A stretch of 15,565 bases of DNA from Deferribacteraceae bacterium (GCA_031276055.1 JAISNW010000185.1:1-15565), one strand, 5' to 3'. Counted from the stretch's first letter, positions 1 to 8,241 are shown. The notes: generated from the sequence alone by a model not told the origin. Numbers and translations: made by a program.

Positions 1-1
1 T

Positions 2-823
2 GTAGGCGGCTTTTCGGGTCTAATTGAAAAGTCCGAATCTATCGCCGCTGACTCAACTTCGTTTTTTTCCCCTAGCGGGATTGGGCTTAGCGTCATAATC
101 GGATATTTCTTAATGCTCACCCCCTCTTTTTGCGTTTCCAGCGGATTAATTGGCAAGGTATACGGCGCTAAAGACGAAAACACCGTTCGGCGGGGAACCG
201 CCCTAAATGGCATAGCCCAATGGATATTTGGGGTGTTTATAGTTTTTATAGGGATGAGTGCGTATGCTATGATACCTGGTCTTTCCAACAGCGAACACGC
301 CCTCCCTTCAGCAATTGTCCAGCTTATGCCGTTATGGGTGGCGGCTCTTGCGCTGGCTGCAATCTTTTCCGCAGAGGTAAGCACCTGTGATGCTCTTTTA
401 TATATGATAGCCGGAGCATGGGTCAACGATTTTTACAAAGGGCTTTTTAATCCGACTATTTCACATGTTCGGCTCTTATTTTTAGGCAGGGCGGCTATGG
501 TATGCGCAGGGGTTGCTGCTATCATCTTTGCCCTTCTGCTCCCATCTATAATCAGCGCTCTTACAATCTTTTATACATTGATGTCTGTTTGTCTTACAGC
601 GCCGATCTTTTTTGGGCTTTTCACAAAGACAGCGGACACTCGGGCAGCTTTTTTGTCTAGCTGTGTAGGGGTGGCTGTAACGATAGTATTTATGTTTTTC
701 ACAGACTTTAGGATATGGGTGCTAAACGCTCAATCCACTGGGATACTCTTCAGCCTCATCTTAATGTCATTTTACTGCTTTTGGCTGAAATATAAGGATA
801 ACGCTGGTTTAGACAAGCTATGA
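2..823 (+). CDS. Sodium:solute symporter (SSS family), C-terminal part, 5' end outside window
   Basis: The frame is open from base 2, so the gene begins upstream of the window; about 273 residues are visible. It is a very hydrophobic protein with repeated membrane segments. The stretch 'GLIGKVYGAKDENTVRRGTA' followed by a long helix, then 'AAIFSAEVSTCDALLYMIAG' and 'NDFYKGLF', matches the second half of Na+-coupled solute symporters, where the conserved loop after the S-T-rich helix carries such residues. The family couples inward sodium flow to uptake of sugars, amino acids, vitamins or organic acids in the cytoplasmic membrane. The substrate cannot be read from this part. The TGA stop overlaps the ppx start by 4 nt (ATGA), suggesting translational coupling. 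Family is fairly sure; substrate is unknown. Confidence 0.8.
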   Translation, partial: VGGFSGLIEKSESIAADSTSFFSPSGIGLSVIIGYFLMLTPSFCVSSGLIGKVYGAKDENTVRRGTALNGIAQWIFGVFIVFIGMSAYAMIPGLSNSEHALPSAIVQLMPLWVAALALAAIFSAEVSTCDALLYMIAGAWVNDFYKGLFNPTISHVRLLFLGRAAMVCAGVAAIIFALLLPSIISALTIFYTLMSVCLTAPIFFGLFTKTADTRAAFLSSCVGVAVTIVFMFFTDFRIWVLNAQSTGILFSLILMSFYCFWLKYKDNAGLDKL

Positions 824-2337
824 GAATTGCAGTTATTGACATGGGGAGCAACTCTTTTCGCCTTCAAGTTTCGGATATATATGAAGGAACATATAAAACG
901 ATTGAAGATTACAAAGAGATGCTGCGCATAGGCGATGTCGTCTACGCTGAAGGGATATTTACCGAAGAGGCGGTTGGTAGGGTGGTAAACACCCTTAAAA
1001 GAATGAAAGTTATCATAAACAATACCTGTGCAGAACACATCCGAGTTGTGGGGACGGCGCCTTTTCGCGACGCGGCTAACACAGCTGATCTTCAAAAAAG
1101 AGTAAAGTTGGAAACAGGTTTTGATATAGAGGTTGTTTCAGGAGAAGAAGAGGCGCGCCTTATATACCTCGCCGCCACCGGTCACTTTAACCTAAATGGG
1201 ATATACGCACTCTTTGTGGATATCGGAGGCGGCAGCACTGAGCTTTCTTTTACAGATTCAGGAGAACTTAGCTCAATATACAGCACTCCACTAGGCTGTT
1301 CGCGCATAACGAAGTATTTTATTAAAAAGAATAAAGCTAAACCCGCAGAGATAGACAACTTAAAGGAGCATATCAGAAAGAGCTTAGCAGATCTGCCCGC
1401 TAAAAAACCTGAGAAGATAGTTTTCACGGGTGGAACTGTAAATGCTATCGCTGAAGTATACATCAAAAGGAATCATATTTTAGATTCATCTGTTAAATAT
1501 GTAGATTCATCCTTTTTAACTCATTTTGTAAATGAGCTTTCCGAAAAGAGCTATGATACAAGGGCAAAAATTCATGGGATGGAGGCTGAGCGAGTGGATA
1601 TATCTCTTGCTGCCGCCCTTATAACCCTTTACCTTGTGAAAAGATATGAGATGGGCGGCTTTTATTCGTTTTCAGGGGGGCTTCGCAATGGGCTTACAAT
1701 AGATCTATTGAATAAACTTGGGGTGCGCTTAGTCTTTCAAGACAGTAGTCTGCCTGATTTACGCTACAGTAAGTTAATTGAAGTTGGAAGAAAATATTAT
1801 TTTTAAGAAGAACACGCCTTACAGGTAACTAAAATTGCAAAGAGGCTTTTTGAGGGGTTAGCCGAATATCTATCTCTTGTGAGCAGCGATTGGCAGATTT
1901 TAGAAGCGGCGGCGATGCTTCATGATGTTGGGCAGCATATCGGTTTTTCTAAACATCATTACCACTCTTATTACCTTATAAAAAATAGCGATATGGTTGG
2001 CTACACTCAGAGAGAGCATGAAATTGCCGCCATTACAGCGCGCTATCACCGTAGAAGTATGCCTAACCCCGCCAAACACTTTGAATATGCCGCTCTCCCC
2101 CAGAAAGATATGCTTTTGGTGAATAAACTTTCTGCTATTTTGCGCATTGCAGACGCCCTTGATAGAGCGCACACATCCGCTGTTGATGATGTTCAGATTG
2201 CGGTAAAAAAAGAGGCTGTTGAACTTACGGTATATTCAAAAAAAGATGTGGATATGGAACTTGTAGGCATTGAAAAGAAGAAAGATCTCCTTGAAAGCTT
2301 TGGAAAGAGATTGACAATTAAATTAGCAGACGCCTAA
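820..2337 (+). pseudogene. ppx: Ppx/GppA exopolyphosphatase / pppGpp phosphatase interrupted by one in-frame TAA
   Basis: Codons 1-328 give the actin-like Ppx/GppA domain: first phosphate-binding motif 'AVIDMGSNSFRL' (residues 4-15), 'VGTAPFRDA' (77-85), 'SGEEEARLIY' (107-116) and 'DIGGGSTEL' (134-142). A TAA at 1804-1806 ends that frame. Reading on in the same frame gives 'EEHALQVTKIAKRLF', then an HD-type C-terminal domain with 'AAMLHDVGQHIGFSKHHYHS' (His-Asp near codon 368-369) and 'ILRIADALDRAH', ending at 2337. The total of about 505 codons equals the usual length of two-domain Ppx/GppA proteins. No frameshift is needed: exactly one codon is replaced by a stop. A GTG at 1879 could start the second part, but no ribosome binding site precedes it and it begins after conserved residues. 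Known family role: hydrolysis of polyphosphate or pppGpp. Either a nonsense pseudogene, a split pair of domains, or stop readthrough; the first is most likely. Confidence 0.85.
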
Positions 2338-2340
2338 AGA

Positions 2341-2638
2341 TAGATAAGCACACGGTAAGTTGTAAGAAATGAGTTTTAGTGCAAACTGTTTGTTCGCCGC
2401 AATGACGCAATCTCCCTATTATCGCATCAGGAGGCGGCTTCTTGCTCAGTTTATCCCTAATGTGAGCTATCAACTCTCCCTGCTTGATACAACTTAGCGG
2501 TCTGCCTTACGCAACCAACCCGCGATTAACCTCACGGTTAATCGTCCTTACGCCCTGCTGTCGCCCCGCTTCAAACACTTTTCAATTACATAACGATCTT
2601 TTTCTGTCAATTCCCTCTAGTTTTCCAGTATCATCCAT
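2341..2638 (-). pseudogene. Decayed IS30-type transposase, N-terminal relic
   Basis: Read on the minus strand from an ATG at 2638 (preceded by AGGAG about 12 nt upstream), the sequence gives 'MDDTGKLE', then after a one-base shift 'RELTEKDRYVIEKCLKRGD', then after a small deletion/shift 'RTINREVNRGLV', a stop, and 'HIRDKLSKKPPPDAIIGRLR' followed by 'GEQTVCTKT'. This order (LTxxxRxxIE, a TIxREixRG helix-turn-helix, SPdaIigrL, then vCTKTlYnY) is the N-terminal layout of IS30-family transposases. The downstream catalytic DDE part is absent: the relic stops a few bases after the ppx stop codon. Several stops and shifts make it non-functional. The 67-codon plus-strand frame over the same bases is a shadow. 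No clear terminal inverted repeats were seen. Confidence 0.7.
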
Positions 2639-2744
2639 ATTGTCCCTTGCTCCTGTTGTTAATTTTTACAAACCCAAAAAAATATAACAAATTTGCTTGT
2701 AAACTCTTATTAGTTATGCTAGTGTTACACCGCTTAAATTTTTG

Positions 2745-2759
2745 TATAATTTGTATAAT
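2745..2759 (+). promoter_or_regulatory. Two overlapping -10 boxes of the rpmB promoter
   Basis: TATAAT occurs at 2745-2750 and again at 2754-2759, 18-32 bases before the rpmB start. A GTTACA at 2724-2729 could be a -35 box for the first, with a short 15-nt spacer. The stretch before it is AT-rich. The -10 boxes match the consensus exactly; the -35 assignment is weak. Confidence 0.45.
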
Positions 2760-2776
2760 ATAATTGGAGAGCCAAC

Positions 2777-2980
2777 ATGTCAAGAGTATGTGAAATATGC
2801 GGCAAACAACCTGTTTATGGCAACAATATAAGCCACGCCCATAACCTTACGCGGCGGGTATTTTTACCAAATCTACAAAGTGTTAAAATTAATAATAATG
2901 GGAAAACTAGCAGAATTAAAGTCTGCACAAAGTGTATAAAAGCAGGCAAGATTCAAAAATCAATAAAGGCTAGGGCTTAA
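2777..2980 (+). CDS. rpmB: Large-subunit ribosomal protein L28, zinc-binding (four-cysteine) form
   Basis: A 67-residue basic protein that starts '[17 protein letters not shown]' and contains '[16 protein letters not shown]', the hallmark of L28. Cysteines at 5 and 8 and at 50 and 53 form two CxxC pairs, so this is the zinc-ribbon (C+) paralogue type. It is a component of the 50S subunit that binds 23S rRNA. The start is supported by GGAGA at 2766-2770, seven bases upstream. It is transcribed alone from its own promoter, as is common for rpmB. Length is normal. Very sure. Confidence 0.97.
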   Translation: MSRVCEICGKQPVYGNNISHAHNLTRRVFLPNLQSVKINNNGKTSRIKVCTKCIKAGKIQKSIKARA

Positions 2981-3371
2981 AGCAGCTCTTTCGCAAATTT
3001 TTCGTCTATTGCCATCCACCTTTAGTTTTTTCGCGCTCGCGAAAGCCCCTTTAGAAAAATAGCAAAGGCTTAGTCGTTTTGCACAAGTTTTGCTCTGTTA
3101 ATATTTTGCTCAACTCGTAAACCCCGTATGACAAACTCGATAAGCGATAAAGAGGAAAAATTACTGAATTGTTAATTTCAGCTTTTCCCGCTTATCAAAA
3201 GAGCAATGTGTTGTTAAGATGCTGAATTTTAACATCTTTTATCTTATAATAATTTCTTGCTTTACTTTTTCTTAAAAGTGCTTTATCTGTATATATGCGA
3301 CGCGGGTTGCCTTCTGAAAAATTAGGAGTTTCTTAGAGCAGCTTAGCACAACTTTTTTTATTGGACGGTTC
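2981..3371. other. Gene-free stretch between rpmB and pilB with hairpins
   Basis: No convincing coding frame on either strand. It holds a perfect inverted repeat TTTCGCG-CT-CGCGAAA at 3029-3044 (T-run lies on its 5' side, so it is not a classic rightward terminator), the long imperfect hairpin at 3139-3196, a smaller hairpin AAGATG/CATCTT (3216-3221 and 3233-3238), and a TATAAT at 3245-3250 that may be the -10 box for pilB although no -35 fits. A short minus-strand frame '[12 protein letters not shown]' ends at 2979 and may be chance or the end of a lost gene. Confidence 0.6.
3139..3196 (+). ncRNA. Candidate structured RNA element: long imperfect hairpin upstream of pilB
   Basis: Three nested perfect helices pair across 58 bases: GATAAGCG (3139-3146) with CGCTTATC (3189-3196), GGAAAA (3154-3159) with TTTTCC (3183-3188), and CTGAA (3164-3168) with TTCAG (3177-3181), around an 8-base loop (3169-3176). 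A 7-base bulge sits on the 5' side only. No T-run of terminator length follows. It could be a leader structure, a small RNA or a relic of a mobile-element end. Function is unknown; only the pairing is seen. Confidence 0.4.
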
Positions 3372-5048
3372 ATGGGCAATAAGATTCCTTTAGGGAAACT
3401 GCTGTTAAAGCTAGGTTATGTATCTGAAGAGCAGATAGGGATTGCTGTTGAGATACAAGCCATCCGTAAAAAGCTGCTTGGCGAGATACTTACTGAGCAG
3501 TCTTTTGTTTCCCCAAGGGATGTTGCAAAGGCGATTGCAGAACAAGCAGATAAGCAGTTTATTGATGTTTCGGAGTTTCCTGTTTCTTCAGATGCTCTGC
3601 GGCTCATTGACCACAATATGTCAAAACAGTTGGAAGTGCTCCCTTTAGCCATTAAAGATGATGGCGTTCTTATGATCGCCATGTCTGATCCGTTTGATAT
3701 AAACACTATAGACATTATCTCCCGCAAAACGGCAATGCGCCTAGAGATAGTTGTTTCTGATAAAGACACTCTCTTAAAACGCAGCGAGATAATGTATTAT
3801 CTCTTAGAAAAACCGATAATCGAAGAGATAAAGACCCACATTGATAAGATTAACGTTAGCGGTCAGCCTGTAGATATTCCTAAACTGCTGGACAATATAA
3901 TGACCCACGCCATTATTGAACGGTGTACAGACATACATATCTCGCCTGAAGATAATGTTTCCCACGTCTTTTTTAGAATAGACGGTATTTTGCGCCACCA
4001 GTTTGCTTGCCCCAAAATAATGCATGCGTCTCTAGTTTCTAGGATTAAGATTTTATCAGACCTTGATATATCCGAGCAACGCGTCCCTCAAGACGGCTCT
4101 ATGTCATACCAGTTTTTTGACGCCTCTTTTGATATACGGGTATCAACCCTCCCCACCAGTTTCGGCGAAAATGTGGTAATGCGGATTCTCTCTAAGAATC
4201 TCTCCCTATTCAGCCTTGAAGCCCTCGGTTTTGAGCCTGATATGCTTGCTCTTATTGTAAAACAGTTTGAGCGTTCTCAAGGGATTGTGCTTGTTACCGG
4301 ACCTACGGGCAGTGGGAAAACCACCACCCTTTATGCAGGTTTGCGTAAAGTCAACTCTCTCCAGCGGCGCGTGCTTACTGCTGAAGATCCTATAGAATAC
4401 AAGTTCCCTTTCATAAAACAGACGCAGATAAACGAGAAGGCGGGTTATACCTTTGCCACAGCTATGAGGGCATTTTTAAGGCAGGACCCTGATGTTATAC
4501 TACTTGGTGAAATGAGGGATGAAACCACCGCTGAGATGGCTCTACGCGCATCTATCACAGGCCACCTTGTGCTCTCAACTCTTCACACAAACGATGCTGT
4601 CACCTCTATTCCGCGTCTATTGGATATGAATATTAAAGACTACTTTATAGCCTCCGCTCTTTCGGCTGTTGTGGCGCAGCGCCTTGTCCGCAAAGTGTGC
4701 AACTTCTGCCGTGAAGATAGAGATGTTTCCGCGAGCAGTCTAATAAAGATGGGTTTTCTCAAGAGTATGTTGAATAGGCTGGGAATATCCGAGAAAGACA
4801 CCCTAACCTTCTCCTATGGGAGAGGGTGCGAGTTCTGCCGCAAAACAGGCTATTCAGGGCGGGCTGTTATTAGTGAGTTGTTGGTTATGGATGCCGAACT
4901 TGGTGATATGATTGTGCGCGGGCAAACGCCTATGGCTATTCTTGAGGCAGCCCGTGAACGAGGGATGTGCTCTATGATGGAAGATGGTTTGCTGAAATCG
5001 TTATCAAAACTTTCCAATCCGGAAGAAATTATAAGGGTGGTGTTCTAG
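3372..5048 (+). CDS. PilB/GspE-type secretion or pilus assembly ATPase
   Basis: A 558-residue hexameric ATPase of the type IV pilus / type II secretion family, acting on the cytoplasmic face of the inner membrane to drive pilin assembly or secretion. Residues 1-150 are an MshEN-type N-terminal domain starting 'LGKLLLKLGYVSEEQI'. Walker A 'GPTGSGKT' is at 310-317, the Asp-box 'AEDPIEY' near 340, Walker B 'DVILLGEMRD' at 374-383, and the His-box 'GHLVLSTLHTNDA' follows. A tetracysteine zinc site is formed by C443/C446 and C486/C489. Length is usual. The ATG follows GGACGG closely; the binding site is weak but no better start exists. Its TAG stop is one base before the next ATG, so it is cotranslated with the platform gene. 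PilB versus GspE cannot be settled without pilin or secretin genes nearby, and none is in view. Confidence 0.93.
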   Translation: MGNKIPLGKLLLKLGYVSEEQIGIAVEIQAIRKKLLGEILTEQSFVSPRDVAKAIAEQADKQFIDVSEFPVSSDALRLIDHNMSKQLEVLPLAIKDDGVLMIAMSDPFDINTIDIISRKTAMRLEIVVSDKDTLLKRSEIMYYLLEKPIIEEIKTHIDKINVSGQPVDIPKLLDNIMTHAIIERCTDIHISPEDNVSHVFFRIDGILRHQFACPKIMHASLVSRIKILSDLDISEQRVPQDGSMSYQFFDASFDIRVSTLPTSFGENVVMRILSKNLSLFSLEALGFEPDMLALIVKQFERSQGIVLVTGPTGSGKTTTLYAGLRKVNSLQRRVLTAEDPIEYKFPFIKQTQINEKAGYTFATAMRAFLRQDPDVILLGEMRDETTAEMALRASITGHLVLSTLHTNDAVTSIPRLLDMNIKDYFIASALSAVVAQRLVRKVCNFCREDRDVSASSLIKMGFLKSMLNRLGISEKDTLTFSYGRGCEFCRKTGYSGRAVISELLVMDAELGDMIVRGQTPMAILEAARERGMCSMMEDGLLKSLSKLSNPEEIIRVVF

Positions 5049-5049
5049 T

Positions 5050-6267
5050 ATGATTACTTACAAGATTCATACCATAGACGAAATGGGGAAGAGTCAGATT
5101 AAGACGCTTGAAATTGCCAACGAATCGCAGTTGCAGCAATATCTTGACATTATGAACTTGAATGTGGTTAAGGTTGAGCCTGTGCCAGGCTACATGAAAT
5201 ATCTTGATGTCCGCAGCCTTTTCGGCAAGATCAAGACTACGCAGGTTATTGAGATCCTTGAAAACTTGCACGTTGTAGTTCGTTCTGGTCTGTCAATGAA
5301 TACAGCGCTCTTAGATCTCGCAAAAGAAGCTGATACACCCCAGATTGCCAATATTTTGACAGACATATCTTACAGCATTCAACTTAGTTCATCCCTCTCC
5401 GCCGCTATGGAACGGCATCCTAAGGTATTTTCATCAACGGTTGTAGGGCTTATTAAGATCGGTGAGGAAACGGGGGAGTTGGAGTCCACCTTAAAGGATG
5501 CGGCAGCCTACCTGAAACGGATTGACAACCTGCGCTCTAAGCTGAAATCAGCAATTGTCCTGCCTGTATTCACACTTGTTATGATGGCGGGCGCTATGGC
5601 GTTCTGGATGATCGTGGTTATGCCGAGCCTGATAGATGTGTTTGAATCTTTCAATATGGAGCTGCCGTTTTTAACGAGAATGATCATAGCTTCCTATTAC
5701 TTCATGCAAGCCAATGCTGTGGAAGTTCTTGCGGTTGCAGCGGTTGTAATAGTTGCATATATAATAGCTAAAAAGAAGATATATGCCGTGCAGTATAAAA
5801 CTGATCAAACCCTACTAAAGATCCCCGTTATCGGGATAACGTTAAGCTATTACAATTATGCGTTTGTTGCTGAATACACTAGGTTGATGGTGGCGGCGGG
5901 GCTCCCATTATTCCAAGCATTGGGGATATTAAGTGAATCTCTTAAAAACCTAGTGTTTAAGACGGGGGTTATGAAAGCCCGCGACCTTATAAGTTCAGGC
6001 AGAACCTTTTCCAGCTCTATAGGAGAGTTGCAGATGTTTACCCCGCTTGTGGTTCGGATGATCTCGGTTGGGGAGCAGACAGGTAGTTTAGAAGAACAGC
6101 TTACATATGTGTCTAAATATTACTATGATAAGGTTGACTACATATCCGAAAATATTGCCGCCCTTATACAACCAGTGCTTACTGTTGTATTGGGGCTTTT
6201 CCTAGTCATCATCATGGCAGGGTTCTTAGGACCGATAGGCGATATGGTGGGCAACATAGGCAAATAG
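5050..6267 (+). CDS. PilC/GspF-type inner-membrane platform protein
   Basis: A 405-residue protein with two homologous T2SSF domains. The repeated signature is seen twice: 'GEETGELE' at 138-145 and 'GEQTGSLE' at 341-348. Three membrane segments fit the family topology: about 169-191, 224-241 and 373-396. In type IV pilus and type II secretion systems this protein forms the membrane platform that the ATPase turns. It starts one base after the ATPase stop, giving a two-gene operon, with GGTGGT as a modest ribosome binding site. A short N-terminal 'ITYKIHTIDEMGKSQIKTL' strand-rich lead is typical of GspF/PilC. Major pilin, prepilin peptidase and secretin are not in this window, so they must lie elsewhere. 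Length is normal. Confidence 0.93.
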   Translation: MITYKIHTIDEMGKSQIKTLEIANESQLQQYLDIMNLNVVKVEPVPGYMKYLDVRSLFGKIKTTQVIEILENLHVVVRSGLSMNTALLDLAKEADTPQIANILTDISYSIQLSSSLSAAMERHPKVFSSTVVGLIKIGEETGELESTLKDAAAYLKRIDNLRSKLKSAIVLPVFTLVMMAGAMAFWMIVVMPSLIDVFESFNMELPFLTRMIIASYYFMQANAVEVLAVAAVVIVAYIIAKKKIYAVQYKTDQTLLKIPVIGITLSYYNYAFVAEYTRLMVAAGLPLFQALGILSESLKNLVFKTGVMKARDLISSGRTFSSSIGELQMFTPLVVRMISVGEQTGSLEEQLTYVSKYYYDKVDYISENIAALIQPVLTVVLGLFLVIIMAGFLGPIGDMVGNIGK

Positions 6268-6278
6268 CCTTTTATAAA

Positions 6279-6302
6279 AGCCCTCATCATAGTGTGAGGG
6301 CT
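6279..6302 (+). terminator. Hairpin after the pilB-pilC pair
   Basis: Inverted repeat AGCCCTCA (6279-6286) and TGAGGGCT (6295-6302) with an 8-base loop begins 12 bases after the pilC stop. It is followed by ATATTT, a weak T-rich tail. Position and stem fit a terminator for the pilus gene pair. Confidence 0.55.
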
Positions 6303-6323
6303 ATATTTGGACGAAAGGGTTGA

Positions 6324-6345
6324 AAAGGGGGTGAATACCCCCTTT
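6324..6345. terminator. Strong GC-rich hairpin before nikR
   Basis: AAAGGGGGT (6324-6332), loop GAAT, ACCCCCTTT (6337-6345) form a perfect 9-bp stem with a four-base loop. On the minus strand the stem is followed by TTTT; on the plus strand the T's are part of the stem. It may complete termination after pilC, or act as a leader structure for nikR, whose start is 33 bases on. Confidence 0.5.
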
Positions 6346-6377
6346 CTGAATGTTCTAAGTCAAATAGGTTTGGTTTA

Positions 6378-6794
6378 ATGAAAGATTCCCTTGTTCGTTT
6401 TGGAGTTTCTATCCCCGCTGAACTTCTTAAAGATTTCGATAACCTATCTGAAGAAGGCGGGTCGCCTAACCGTTCGATAGCTTTAAGAAGACTTATTCAT
6501 GAGTTTATCTCTTCCTCTGCATGGCAGCACGGAAATGGTGAAGTCTGCGGCAGCTTTACCATACTATACAACCACCATGCCAACGATATAATAAGCTCTC
6601 TTACAGAGCTGCAGCACAGTTTTATGGATGTTATCCTATGCAGCGCTCATGTGCATATCTCACATGATATATGTCTTGAGTGCCTCGCTGTTAAGGGGCG
6701 CTCAGATAAGCTGAAAAAGCTGCAGACCGCCTTAAACGCACTTAAAGGGATAATTAGCCTAAATACAGCTATAAGCGGGCTGGAAAATTTATAA
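6378..6794 (+). CDS. nikR: NikR-type nickel-responsive transcriptional regulator
   Basis: A 138-residue protein with the NikR layout: an N-terminal ribbon-helix-helix beginning 'RFGVSIPAELLKDFDNL' with 'NRSIALRRLIHEF', and a C-terminal ACT-like metal-binding domain. The four nickel ligands of E. coli NikR (His76, His87, His89, Cys95) correspond to H80, H91, H93 and C99 here, all kept in 'LQHSFMDVILCSAHVHISHD' and 'CLEC' with a constant offset of four. So it should bind Ni(II) and repress nickel uptake or regulate nickel enzymes. No nickel transporter or hydrogenase gene is in the window and I found no GTATGA-N16-TCATAC operator, so its targets lie elsewhere. The ribosome binding site is weak (AGG about 13 bases upstream). 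It stands alone between hairpins and the gltD cluster. Confidence 0.9.
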   Translation: MKDSLVRFGVSIPAELLKDFDNLSEEGGSPNRSIALRRLIHEFISSSAWQHGNGEVCGSFTILYNHHANDIISSLTELQHSFMDVILCSAHVHISHDICLECLAVKGRSDKLKKLQTALNALKGIISLNTAISGLENL

Positions 6795-6870
6795 ACTATA
6801 ATAACCCCTTGACCCCTTGCAATTTTTATTTTTTTCTGTAAAAATATCCCCCTAAACGTATGGAGATGAT

Positions 6871-8235
6871 ATGTCATTTTATAGAAGTGTTGCTGAGCGC
6901 GTGAACGATTATGAGGAAGTCGAGCTGTCTATTCCCATTGAGGAATTTTCCCCATACGCCCAGTATTGTAGAAGCTGCGGAATTCCGTTCTGCTATGGGA
7001 TAGGCTGCCCGCTGGGCAACCTCATTCCCGATATTATCGCTTTTGCTAAAGCGGGAAGGTGGGATAGGGCGTGGGCTCTGCTTTCATCTACTAGCTGTTT
7101 TCCAGAATTTACATCTAAAATATGCCCCGCCCTGTGCGAAAATGCGTGTTCCAACAATGTATCCAACTATCCTGTGAGCATCCGCCTTATAGAAAAGATG
7201 GTTGTTGACAAGGCGTTTGAGCTAGGGTATGTAAAACCGTTCATCCCCGCCAAACGAAGCGGAAGAACCGTTGCAGTTATAGGTGCAGGTCCCGCGGGGC
7301 TTACCATTGCAGAAAAACTGAACCGATATGGGCATCTAGTTACAGTCTTTGAAAAGTCCGCCTATCCTGGAGGGCTTATGCGCTATGGAATCCCAAACTT
7401 TAAGCTGGATAAGAAGACCATAGATCGCAGAATAGAGGTTATGAGCGCCTCTGAGATAAATTTTGTCTGTTCTGAAGAGGCAGGGGTGGATGTATCTCCC
7501 GCATTTCTCATGCGCAATTATGATGCTGTGGCGCTGGCAATAGGCGCTCCTATCCCTAGAGATATAAAAGCGCCAGGTCGTGAACTTAGCGGAATACACT
7601 ATGCACTGGACTTTCTCTCTTCTCAAAACCGAGTGGTTGCAGGAGAGGTTGATGCTTTAGAAATCAGCGCAGAAGGAAAAGATGTGGTGGTGATAGGTTC
7701 AGGCGATACAGGCAGCGACTGTGTGGGAACATCTGTCCGCCAGAGGGCAAAATCCATCCTCCAGATAGATATTATGCCCGCACCGCCTGCTCAAACCCCC
7801 ACGGTGTGGCCTGATTGGCCCTACAAATATACCACCTCTTCTAGTCAGGAAGAGGGCGGCAGCCGCCTTTGGGGAAAATTGACCAAAGCCTTTGAGGGGG
7901 AAAACGGAGTTATAAAGCGGATAAAGACTATCGATCTAGAGTGGAGTTATGGTGCAAACGGGAAACCAGCTTCATTTAAGGAGATTCCAAACTCCGAAAG
8001 CTATATCAATGCCGATCTAGTTCTCTTGGCAATGGGTTTTCTAGGTGTTGCAAAAACCCCATTTATAGAGGGTTTTGGGCTCTCTGTTTCTGAGCGCGGG
8101 ATGATTGGGGATAACCCCCCTGCATTTTCCGCGGGGGACTGCCGCACGGGGCAATCGCTTGTAGTTAGGGCTATGGCGGATGCCCATAATGTGAGCGGGA
8201 AAGTCCATGAATACCTTATCTCTCTGAAGAAATAA
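6871..8235 (+). CDS. gltD: GltD-like glutamate synthase small subunit / NADPH-dependent FAD oxidoreductase, stand-alone
   Basis: A 454-residue flavoprotein. The N-terminal third has the ferredoxin-like cysteine clusters C33, C36, C41, C46 ('CRSCGIPFC') and C76, C85, C89, C93, which hold 4Fe-4S centres in GltD. An FAD-binding 'GAGPAG' is at 138-143 and a pyridine-nucleotide site 'GSGDTGSD' at 276-283. The closing motif 'AGDCRTGQSLVV' (421-432) is typical of the family. In glutamate synthase this subunit passes electrons from NAD(P)H to the large subunit GltB. No gltB gene is adjacent, so it may work with a distant GltB or serve another acceptor. GGAGATGAT directly precedes the ATG. The next gene starts 6 nt after the stop, so it leads a probable operon with dapL. 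Slightly shorter than the usual 470-490 residues. Confidence 0.9.
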   Translation: MSFYRSVAERVNDYEEVELSIPIEEFSPYAQYCRSCGIPFCYGIGCPLGNLIPDIIAFAKAGRWDRAWALLSSTSCFPEFTSKICPALCENACSNNVSNYPVSIRLIEKMVVDKAFELGYVKPFIPAKRSGRTVAVIGAGPAGLTIAEKLNRYGHLVTVFEKSAYPGGLMRYGIPNFKLDKKTIDRRIEVMSASEINFVCSEEAGVDVSPAFLMRNYDAVALAIGAPIPRDIKAPGRELSGIHYALDFLSSQNRVVAGEVDALEISAEGKDVVVIGSGDTGSDCVGTSVRQRAKSILQIDIMPAPPAQTPTVWPDWPYKYTTSSSQEEGGSRLWGKLTKAFEGENGVIKRIKTIDLEWSYGANGKPASFKEIPNSESYINADLVLLAMGFLGVAKTPFIEGFGLSVSERGMIGDNPPAFSAGDCRTGQSLVVRAMADAHNVSGKVHEYLISLKK

Positions 8236-8241
8236 CCTATC

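Noticed and set aside
1879..2337. Separate HD-domain gene starting at GTG 1879
   Set aside because: No ribosome binding site, and conserved residues before the GTG in the same frame show that it is the C-terminal part of ppx.
2484..2687. 67-codon plus-strand frame after ppx
   Set aside because: It lies opposite the IS30 relic, whose minus-strand pieces match a known family; the plus frame has no ribosome binding site and no recognisable motif.
2979..3014. Short minus-strand frame '[12 protein letters not shown]' after rpmB
   Set aside because: Only 12 codons with a stop close upstream; too short to support as a gene.
3120..3150. GTATGA at about 3126 as a NikR operator
   Set aside because: No matching TCATAC at the required 16-base spacing.
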